Assembly (NCBI GenBank): GCA_937930275.1
Contig: CALGLM010000063.1
Location: 1 to 5,751, forward strand
DNA: 5,751 nt
Direction of reading: 5' to 3'
DNA from: an uncultured Ignavibacteria bacterium
Lineage (GTDB): Bacteria; Bacteroidota; Ignavibacteria; Ignavibacteriales; Melioribacteraceae
In this document: positions 1-5,751 of the stretch, piece after piece
How positions within the stretch are numbered: position 1 is the stretch's first letter
Layout: the number at the start of each line of letters is the position of its first letter
Translations under genes and position numbers: made by a program
Notes under the pieces: generated by a model
What the model saw: only the letters and a program-made list of their open reading frames with translations
What the model was told of the DNA's origin: nothing
The model's database searches: none

Positions 1-274
1 CCAATTTAACTTTATAACCCCATTTTTCATGATAGCGTGAACCCGCACCCGAAGCCGATATTTTACCGTTATATACTCGGTTTAAATAGATTACTCTACA
101 TGGCACCGAAAAATCCGTCAACTTGTTTTCTAACAAGCTAATGTAGTCGCTTTCGGAAGTCTCAATTTGCATTATAGGTGTTCTGCCTATCGAATTTGGT
201 TCTTTATTGCTTTCGGAAATATTACACGAATAAAATAAAACCGCAGTTAGTACAAGAATTAAATACTTCTTCAT
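1..274 (-). CDS. Partial lipoprotein, probable CotH-kinase-family protein (N-terminal 91 residues)
   Basis: The reading frame starts at an ATG on the minus strand (bases 274-272) and stays open to the window edge, so only the N-terminus is visible. Residues 1-17 (MKKYLILVLTAVLFYSC) form a lipoprotein signal peptide with Cys17 as the likely lipidated residue; Asn follows it. After a short polar linker comes PIMQIETSESDYISLLENK, then a strand pattern CRVIYLNRVYNGKIS and a SGAGSRYHEKWGYKVKL segment (residues 75-91). This order (short N-terminal strand, xxYNGxxYxGxI, then a G-x-S-R/S...K-x-x-x-K/R-L segment) resembles the start of CotH-type kinase-fold proteins, known from Bacillus spore-coat protein kinase CotH. 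The catalytic part would lie outside the window, so activity cannot be judged. The start lies one base after the porin stop codon, with only a weak TGAG-like sequence 8 bases upstream, which suggests translational coupling. The lipoprotein call is firm; the CotH call is moderate. Confidence 0.6.
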   Translation of the reverse strand, partial: MKKYLILVLTAVLFYSCNISESNKEPNSIGRTPIMQIETSESDYISLLENKLTDFSVPCRVIYLNRVYNGKISASGAGSRYHEKWGYKVKL

Positions 275-275
275 T

Positions 276-1295
276 TTAAAAACTCATTTGTAGTTCTACT
301 ATTGCGCGCGATTCTTTTGTGGAATAATCATCGTTAAATTGATTTTTGGTTAATCTTAAATCACCGTTTATTCTAAATTTTACTTTTTTATGAAAATATA
401 TATTCATCCCTATTAAAGACTGGATTACATGATTTTCGGAAATTGCATTGTCCGGAACAAAATAGCTGACCAAAAGTACGGGTTCTAAAGCTTTTACAAT
501 TTCACCGTCAAAAATTATGCTATATGCAGTTAAAAATTTAGCACCCAAAGAGTACACTTTTTCATTTTCTCCCCGTAACTTTCGCAAAGAACCTTCTAAA
601 GGGTCTTGCACATAAAACACTTCGGCAGCTGTATAAAATCCCGATTTATCCAATTCAATTCCGCCTCCAAAACCCTGAGTCGTAAGACTATTATCTCCTC
701 CTTTTTGTTGATATTCATAATTTGCCGAAAAATTTAACCATGTTGTGTGATATACAAACTTACCTACAACCCCTTTATATAGGTTATTGTTATGAAATAA
801 TGAGATATAATAAGAATACGGGAAATTTTCGCGCTTTTCGTTAAATTTATAATATGCCATTAAACTTACTGCACGTCCTCCGTACCCCATCTCCGATAAA
901 TTTTCGTGAACATTGCTTCTTTCAACCGTGTACAAATCTTCCTCATTAACCATTTGTTCGGTTCCGAATGGTTTTTTAATATGCCCTAATTTTATTTTAA
1001 GATAATCCCAATAATCAAATTTTACTGTTACTTCCCTTAATTTAAAGCTATTATCAATCGAGTTTCCTCGTAAATCAATTTGCCCTTCTATTTTTTTATT
1101 ATATTTAATATCTGCCTGAATTTTTCCCTCGTAATAGCTTTCTTGATTATAGCCGTTAAGAATATTTCTGTTATAGAATCTATATCCTACCGAACCATAT
1201 CCCGAAAACTTTACTTCTTGAGCTTTACTTTCTGATAAAAATGCGATTATAATAAAAAATAATAAGAATTTTCCGTAAAAATTATTAAATTTCAT
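276..1295 (-). CDS. Outer-membrane porin of the phosphate-selective porin O/P family
   Basis: This 339-residue protein has a signal peptide (residues 1-25, hydrophobic core FLLFFIIIAFL, predicted cleavage SKA|QE) and then alternating polar and aromatic strands typical of an outer-membrane barrel. The family signature is clear: a strand KIKLGHIKKPFGTEQ with G104-H-x-K-x-P-F-G-x-E-Q114, followed by a loop containing DLYTVERSNV (ERS at 125-127). This matches the GxxKxPFGxE...ERS pattern of OprO/OprP-like porins (Porin_O_P). The C-terminus ends in ELQMSF, with the terminal Phe expected by the BAM insertion machinery. At 339 residues it is shorter than the roughly 400 usual in the family, but it shows no break. 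The name does not prove phosphate specificity, since many Bacteroidota members are general anion or uncharacterised porins. The ATG at 1295-1293 is supported by GGAG seven bases upstream. The gene is first in a leftward pair with the lipoprotein gene. Confidence 0.87.
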   Translation of the reverse strand: MKFNNFYGKFLLFFIIIAFLSESKAQEVKFSGYGSVGYRFYNRNILNGYNQESYYEGKIQADIKYNKKIEGQIDLRGNSIDNSFKLREVTVKFDYWDYLKIKLGHIKKPFGTEQMVNEEDLYTVERSNVHENLSEMGYGGRAVSLMAYYKFNEKRENFPYSYYISLFHNNNLYKGVVGKFVYHTTWLNFSANYEYQQKGGDNSLTTQGFGGGIELDKSGFYTAAEVFYVQDPLEGSLRKLRGENEKVYSLGAKFLTAYSIIFDGEIVKALEPVLLVSYFVPDNAISENHVIQSLIGMNIYFHKKVKFRINGDLRLTKNQFNDDYSTKESRAIVELQMSF

Positions 1296-1302
1296 TCTTA
1301 AA

Positions 1303-1306
1303 CTCC
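1303..1306 (-). promoter_or_regulatory. Ribosome binding site of the porin gene
   Basis: The minus strand reads GGAG followed by TTTAAGA and then ATG, giving a seven-base spacing. This is a standard Shine-Dalgarno arrangement and supports the chosen porin start. It is noteworthy because Bacteroidia usually lack such sites. Confidence 0.65.
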
Positions 1307-1367
1307 GTGTATCGGTATTTTATATTTTATATTTAAATTAATTAATAAATATAAAAAATATTACATT

Positions 1368-1374
1368 AAAAGGA
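1368..1374 (+). promoter_or_regulatory. Ribosome binding site deciding the TTG start at 1381
   Basis: AAAAGGA lies six bases before the TTG at 1381. The frame has no ATG until codon 538 (base 2992), and the residues after the TTG form a proper signal peptide, so this site is the main evidence that translation begins at the TTG. Confidence 0.65.
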
Positions 1375-1380
1375 TATTTT

Positions 1381-3915
1381 TTGATAATTCGATTTAAATT
1401 ATTATTCGCTTTATTTTTGCTAATTACGATCACTTTGTGTGCACAAAGCAATAATTTACTATTTACACAGCCCACAACCGAATTTTATAAATTTTTATAC
1501 GGTAACAGTTACAACGATAGACTAATCTCCGAATTTAATATCCCCGTTATTTCAAAAGACTCGTTAAATTACATACAAACATTAAATTTTAATAATAACA
1601 ATTCAATTTTTATATACAAAAGTTTAAATAATAATTTATATAAATTTATTCCGTTATCGTTATCACTTAACGAAATTACGCCTAAACTATTATACAAAAC
1701 TATTTCAGACAAAACGAAAGAAAGTTTAATTAAAGGTCAAAATTTATACTCCGCGGTATTAAGCAATAAATTATTACAAAAATTTTATCCGTATTTATGC
1801 AATTTAAGATTATCAGAAATAGCAACCGTTAAAAACAGCGATAAAGATAATTTAGTAGGTTTTTGGGGTTTATATAATAAAACCGAAGAAATATATTTAA
1901 AAGATACTCTTAACACAAACGGTTTAATTTACCTGCTTAACAATAATCCTTCGGTAAAAATTAAATTTGAAGAGGTTTTGCAATATCGTTTGCTTGATAT
2001 ACTTCTCGGTAATATTAACGTACATCCTAACAATTATTGGTTTGTTAAGTATAACAATACCGTTACACCTTTTGTCTTTCCAAAACAAAGCGCATTTCCT
2101 ATTTTCGGAGGGCTTTTCTATATAGGCGGGCGTTTACTTGTTCCGAGTTTTATAAGCTTTGGCGAAAATTACAAAAGTCCTGAAGCGACTACGTGGAAAA
2201 GCAGGTATTTTGACCGAAGGTTTTTAACGCACTTAAATTGGGAGGAGTGGAAAGAAGTTGTAAATTATATTAAAATAAATTTGCCCGATTCCTTGATAAG
2301 AACGGCTATTTATAACAAAGATATTCAATTAAATAATGATACAAAATTATTTTTAACCAAAAGTATTATTACGCGTAAAAACGAGTTAGATAATTTTGCA
2401 TACAGCTATTTTAAACTGTTAAATAAATATGCCGAAATTTATTGTACTTCACAAATTGATAGCGTATTAATTAATCGTAACAATAATAAAACTACAACCG
2501 TAACCGTAAAATCTGCTTACCAAAATAGTTTTGTTAATTATTTTGAACGAACTTTTAATAATAATGAAACAAAAGAGATCCGTGTTTTTTTAGGAGAAGG
2601 GGATGATTTTTGTAAAATTACCGGAAATGTTGATTCATCTCCTATTATTATCGTAAACGGAGAAGAAGGGAAAGATAAACTAATTGACCTTTCGTATGTT
2701 GATGGTTATTTATTTTCTATTTTACCGATAAAACAAAGCGATTACAACACTTACTTTTTTGATGCCGATGAAGAAACCGAAATCATAGAATCTGACGGAA
2801 CAGTTAGCAATTACGCATTTTTTAAAAATTATGTAACATATAACGATAAATATGATACCGAGTTGAAGGATTATGGTCACGATTGGTCATTTTACCCCAT
2901 ATTGGAATTAAATACAGACGAGGGACTTATTACAGGGGGCGGTCCCGAATTAACAAAATTTAATTATGGTTTATTACCATACTCGTATTTTATGCGTTTA
3001 ACAGGTTCGTATGCTACTCAACCAAAAAGCTATAAAGTGGCGTTTAACGGAATATTTAACAATGTAGTTCTTAATAGCTCTATTTTGGTTAATATTAGTA
3101 AATCCGAGCTTAGTTTTGATAAATACTTTGGTTACGGAAACGAAACCGAATATAATTATGATAAAGAAAAAGCAGGGTATTATAAATCGTTTTACGAACT
3201 TGTCATATTTTCTTTCGGAATAAAAAAAGAAATTACAAAAAATATATTTACTCAATTTTCCATGAATTATGAATACAGTGATTTTAATTTAAGTAATATT
3301 ACACTGTTAAATGATTTTAAATTTGATAAATACGGATTAGGTTCGTTATGGCTTTTTAGTGGTGAATTTTCTGCTATTTATGATAGCAGAGACGTTATAG
3401 AAAATCCGCACAAAGGAATTTTTACTCAATTAAAGGTTATTCATTATCCCACAATATTTGAAAAACTTGAATTTCCTTTTACACGTTTAGATTTTGATTT
3501 TAGAATTTTTAATAAAATTAACGGTAAATATAGCACCGTAATTGCAAATAGATTGGGCGGTTCGGCAGTTATAGGTAAGTATCCTTTCTTAAAAGGTGCG
3601 TTTATAGGGGGTAAAGAAAGTTTACGGGGTTATAATAGAAATAGATTTGCCGGTGACGCCTCTTTATTTTCACAAAACGAAATTAGAACTCAACTTACTA
3701 ATTTGGATATTTTTGTTAAAAGTAAAATTGGATTATTAATATTTAGTGATATTGGCAGAGTTTTTGTAAGCAACAAAAATTCAAAAAAATGGCATCCGAC
3801 TGCAGGTTTTGGCACCTGGGTGGATTTTAGCGATAGATTGTTTACGGTTGTTGCAACACTGGCTTTTAGCAACGAAAAGCCCGAAATATTTTTTGGAACC
3901 AATTTTAGTTTTTAA
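1381..3915 (+). CDS. Omp85/D15-type outer-membrane protein with a degenerate kinase-like N-terminal domain
   Basis: This 844-residue protein starts at TTG. A signal peptide (residues 1-21, core LLFALFLLITI, likely cleavage TLCA|QS) leads into an N-terminal domain of about 370 residues, a hinge with two GxGxD-like turns (GEGDD 405-409; GEEGKDKLID 427-436), and a beta-barrel from about residue 505. The barrel carries FIGGKESLRGY (741-751), whose LRGY matches the conserved (V/L)RG(Y/F) motif of Omp85/D15 proteins, followed by FAGDASLFSQNEIR and a C-terminal FFGTNFSF ending in Phe. No POTRA repeats are evident. The N-terminal domain aligns with that of the downstream gene but lacks its putative active-site residues: GDWDRHTDQW becomes GNINVHPNNY (from residue 210), PRDRDQ becomes VFPKQS (around 232-237), and YKFRSIRKDP becomes YKFIPLSLSL (87-96). 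It is therefore probably a non-catalytic partner. TamA/BamA-like transport of an N-terminal passenger, or a surface receptor role, are alternatives. Outer-membrane barrel certain; exact role unknown. Confidence 0.85.
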   Translation: MIIRFKLLFALFLLITITLCAQSNNLLFTQPTTEFYKFLYGNSYNDRLISEFNIPVISKDSLNYIQTLNFNNNNSIFIYKSLNNNLYKFIPLSLSLNEITPKLLYKTISDKTKESLIKGQNLYSAVLSNKLLQKFYPYLCNLRLSEIATVKNSDKDNLVGFWGLYNKTEEIYLKDTLNTNGLIYLLNNNPSVKIKFEEVLQYRLLDILLGNINVHPNNYWFVKYNNTVTPFVFPKQSAFPIFGGLFYIGGRLLVPSFISFGENYKSPEATTWKSRYFDRRFLTHLNWEEWKEVVNYIKINLPDSLIRTAIYNKDIQLNNDTKLFLTKSIITRKNELDNFAYSYFKLLNKYAEIYCTSQIDSVLINRNNNKTTTVTVKSAYQNSFVNYFERTFNNNETKEIRVFLGEGDDFCKITGNVDSSPIIIVNGEEGKDKLIDLSYVDGYLFSILPIKQSDYNTYFFDADEETEIIESDGTVSNYAFFKNYVTYNDKYDTELKDYGHDWSFYPILELNTDEGLITGGGPELTKFNYGLLPYSYFMRLTGSYATQPKSYKVAFNGIFNNVVLNSSILVNISKSELSFDKYFGYGNETEYNYDKEKAGYYKSFYELVIFSFGIKKEITKNIFTQFSMNYEYSDFNLSNITLLNDFKFDKYGLGSLWLFSGEFSAIYDSRDVIENPHKGIFTQLKVIHYPTIFEKLEFPFTRLDFDFRIFNKINGKYSTVIANRLGGSAVIGKYPFLKGAFIGGKESLRGYNRNRFAGDASLFSQNEIRTQLTNLDIFVKSKIGLLIFSDIGRVFVSNKNSKKWHPTAGFGTWVDFSDRLFTVVATLAFSNEKPEIFFGTNFSF

Positions 3916-3916
3916 C

Positions 3917-5751
3917 ATGAAAAAAATATTACTATTTTTATTTTTAACCAATCTAATTTTTGGTCAGCAGTTCGATTCGACAAAATTCAAATTAGTTGTA
4001 CCGGCAGAAGAGTATGATGCCGGATATTTATATAAAATACTATTTGGCGAACATTGGCGAAATTTATGGACTGCCCCTGTTTATGCCGAAATTTTGAATT
4101 TAGATACTTTCGGTGGTGGTATCACTCCAACAGAAAAAGGAGGCGGTTTTCAAACAAAATCGCTTCGTTTTAAAGCTAAAGACGGAAATATTTATAAATT
4201 TAGAAGTATTAGAAAAGACCCTTCAAAAGTATTACCCGAAGAATTACAAGAAACAGTTGTTGCCGATATTCTATTTGACCAAATTAGCTCTTCAAATCCG
4301 TTTGCAGCATTAACTGTTGTACCAATATTAAATGCATTAAATATTCCGCAGGCTTCACCTAAAATAGTTTGGTTGCCCGATACCGAAAAACTTGGCGAAT
4401 TTAGAGAAGAATTTAAAAATATGCTTGGTTTAATCGAAATTCATCCTAACGAAAACGAACAAGACACTTCTTTATTTTTAGGTGCAGATAAAATTCTTTC
4501 AACCTATAAACTTTTAGATAGGCTTGAAGAAAAAAGAGAAGAACGAGTAAACTCGAAAGCTTATCTTACAGCACGTTTAATAGATGCTTTTTTTGGAGAC
4601 TGGGATAGACATACAGACCAATGGAGATGGGCACGAATTAATAAAAATAATACAGAATTATGGCTCCCCATTCCGCGTGATAGAGACCAAGTTTATTCAT
4701 TATTTGACGGATTGCTTCCAAATATTGCTGCAATGTATGTAAAACAATTAAATAGTTTCGGCAAATCTTTCCCCAGCCCCGAGTTTCTTGCTTGGAGCGG
4801 AAGGGGATTGGATGACCGTTTTTTACCCGAACTTAGCAAAAGCACATGGGATAGTGTAACTACCTTTGTTGTTAACACTTTAACGGATTCGTTAATTGAA
4901 TATTCTGTTTCATTATTGCCAAAAAGCAATTTTGATATTGCAGGTAATAAAATAATTAACGAACTTAAAAGCAGAAGAGATAAGTTAAACGAGTACTCTG
5001 ATAAATATTTTCACTTTACACATAATATCGTTTCAATTAACGCATATAATAAAGATGATTTAGCTATAATTAACAGAATTAACAATGATGTTACCAATGT
5101 TTCTATCTTTAATAAAAAGAAAGGTAAAAGCGAATGTTATTATAACGTTTATTTTGATAATTGTTACACTAAAGAAATACGTCTTAATTTACTTGACGGC
5201 GATGATAAGTTAATTGTTAACGGGAATGTTAATAATTCGCCTTTGTTGCGGATAATAGGCGGAAAAGGTAATGATAGCTTAATTGATTCCTCTATTGTTA
5301 ACGGATACTTTTTATCAATAATTCCGATTAGTTCGGCTGAAAACAAAACATTTTTTTACGATAGTGACGAAAATACTAAGTTTTACAGAAGTAAAGGAAC
5401 TATAATTGATAAAACATTTTATCCGTATCCAAAAACTGACGAAGAACGTTTTGAACCGGAATTGCAGCAAAAGGGATTTGATTTGTTTTATTATCCTTAT
5501 GCGGAATATAATAGAACAAACGGAGTAATTTTGGGTATTAATCCGGAATTTACTAAATACAACTTCAGAATGTATCCAAACGAATATCATATATCCGGCT
5601 TTGCTGCTTATGCAAGCATTCCTAAAGTATATCATATAGGGCTTTACGGTAAATTTAATAATATTATTAGGTCGCTTCCTTTAACATTTAGCTTTTTTAA
5701 AACTAAACTTCTTTTAACAAATTACTATGGATACGGAAATTTAACAAACTA
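3917..5751 (+). CDS. Partial Omp85-type outer-membrane protein with an intact kinase-like N-terminal domain
   Basis: The frame starts at ATG 3917, one base after the previous stop, and is open for 611 codons to the window end, so the C-terminus is missing. A signal peptide (1-16, likely cleavage IFG|QQ) precedes a large N-terminal domain. Notable motifs are a glycine-rich segment GGGITPTEKGGGFQTKSLRF (66-85), a basic strand YKFRSIRKDP (93-102), RLIDAFFGDWDRHTDQWRWA (220-239, with Asp228, Asp230, Arg231, His232, Asp234) and LPIPRDRDQ (to residue 258, with Asp255 and Asp257). The order recalls a nucleotide-binding loop, basic strand, DxxxN-like catalytic loop and metal-binding Asp of kinase-fold enzymes. 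Then follow TKEIR (418-422), two RTX-like turns (DGDD 427-430; GGKGNDSLID 448-457) and, from about 521, aromatic-alternating strands starting a barrel (FDLFYYPYAEYN...). It is a clear paralogue of the upstream gene, which predicts an Omp85 barrel beyond the window. No clear SD site lies near the start; coupling is likely. From general knowledge, relatives in Bacteroidota often carry an extra calcineurin-like phosphoesterase in front; none is present here. Kinase activity is inference. Confidence 0.8.
   Translation, partial: MKKILLFLFLTNLIFGQQFDSTKFKLVVPAEEYDAGYLYKILFGEHWRNLWTAPVYAEILNLDTFGGGITPTEKGGGFQTKSLRFKAKDGNIYKFRSIRKDPSKVLPEELQETVVADILFDQISSSNPFAALTVVPILNALNIPQASPKIVWLPDTEKLGEFREEFKNMLGLIEIHPNENEQDTSLFLGADKILSTYKLLDRLEEKREERVNSKAYLTARLIDAFFGDWDRHTDQWRWARINKNNTELWLPIPRDRDQVYSLFDGLLPNIAAMYVKQLNSFGKSFPSPEFLAWSGRGLDDRFLPELSKSTWDSVTTFVVNTLTDSLIEYSVSLLPKSNFDIAGNKIINELKSRRDKLNEYSDKYFHFTHNIVSINAYNKDDLAIINRINNDVTNVSIFNKKKGKSECYYNVYFDNCYTKEIRLNLLDGDDKLIVNGNVNNSPLLRIIGGKGNDSLIDSSIVNGYFLSIIPISSAENKTFFYDSDENTKFYRSKGTIIDKTFYPYPKTDEERFEPELQQKGFDLFYYPYAEYNRTNGVILGINPEFTKYNFRMYPNEYHISGFAAYASIPKVYHIGLYGKFNNIIRSLPLTFSFFKTKLLLTNYYGYGNLTN

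Larger units (their letters stand above)
1296..1380. promoter_or_regulatory. Divergent promoter region between porin and Omp85-type genes
   Basis: This 85-bp spacer separates two divergently transcribed pairs, so it must hold the promoters for both directions unless they lie inside the genes. It is extremely AT-rich between about 1318 and 1370. TATAAA-like boxes occur on the plus strand (for example 1350-1355) and several overlap on the minus strand in the TATAAAATATAAAATA stretch (about 1316-1332), but AT content alone makes such matches expected and no convincing -35 element or Bacteroidota TTTG / TAnnTTTG pair can be assigned. A 10-base perfect palindrome, ATTAATTAAT (1337-1346), sits near the middle and could be a shared operator. 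Gene orientation makes the regulatory role near certain; individual elements are not resolved. Confidence 0.6.

Noticed and set aside
1381..1446. Lipoprotein signal at Cys20 of the first Omp85-type protein
   Set aside because: The residues before Cys (ITL) do not fit a lipobox, and a barrel protein is better served by signal peptidase cleavage after CA and before QS.
2569..2688. A true RTX toxin or adhesin repeat array
   Set aside because: Only two GxGxD-like turns are present in each paralogue, not a tandem nonapeptide array, and they sit before an outer-membrane barrel.
2998..3255. Open frame of 85 codons on the minus strand
   Set aside because: It lies wholly inside the barrel-coding part of the 844-residue protein, has no family resemblance and is rich in Phe, Ile and Lys as expected for an antisense shadow in AT-rich DNA.
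3690..3902. Open frame of 70 codons on the minus strand
   Set aside because: Antisense to the conserved Omp85 C-terminal region, with no ribosome site or recognisable domain.
3890..3920. Terminator between the two Omp85-type genes
   Set aside because: There is only one base between the genes and no GC-rich hairpin followed by a T run.
4113..4313. Open frame of 66 codons on the plus strand
   Set aside because: Out-of-frame overlap with the motif-rich N-terminal domain of the gene starting at 3917, whose frame stays open and shows conserved motifs.
4693..5635. Three minus-strand open frames of 60-106 codons
   Set aside because: All are antisense to the uninterrupted 611-codon frame with paralogue support; none has a credible product.
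1..5751. CRISPR arrays, insertion sequences, tRNA or rRNA genes
   Set aside because: No regularly spaced repeats, transposase motifs, terminal inverted repeats or RNA-gene structure were seen; coding sequence fills all but the 85-bp spacer.

Overview
The window is AT-rich with long, tightly packed reading frames for exported envelope proteins. Signal peptides ending before Gln (KA|Q, CA|Q, FG|Q), an OprO/OprP-type porin and two large Omp85-type outer-membrane proteins point to a Gram-negative bacterium of the Bacteroidota/FCB group. The two genes facing the central promoter region have recognisable Shine-Dalgarno sequences (GGAG and AAAAGGA at normal spacing). That fits Ignavibacteriota/Chlorobiota-like relatives better than classical Bacteroidia, which rarely use them. 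This placement is inference.

Layout: four protein genes form two divergent pairs around an 85-bp AT-rich spacer (1296-1380). Leftward, a complete phosphate-selective-porin-family gene (276-1295) is followed after one base by the start of a lipoprotein gene that leaves the window at base 1 (1-274). The lipoprotein's visible 91 residues look like the beginning of a CotH-kinase-family protein. Rightward, an 844-residue Omp85-type protein with a TTG start (1381-3915) is followed after one base by a second protein of the same architecture (3917-5751), cut off by the window end.

The most interesting point is that the two rightward genes are paralogues with the same layout: signal peptide, a large N-terminal periplasmic or surface domain, a short hinge with RTX-like GxGxD signatures, and a C-terminal D15/Omp85 beta-barrel. 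In the second gene the N-terminal domain has features reminiscent of a protein-kinase-like or atypical-kinase fold: a glycine-rich stretch, a basic YKFRSIRKDP strand, a GDWDRHTDQW loop and a PIPRDRDQ motif. In the first gene every one of these positions is degenerate, so it looks like a non-catalytic partner. With a phosphate-porin relative and a probable CotH-type protein next door, the locus may be an outer-membrane phosphotransfer or phosphate-linked system. That functional reading is inference from motifs and context.

No RNA gene, mobile element, CRISPR array or clear terminator was found. The only non-coding stretch longer than one base is the central spacer.
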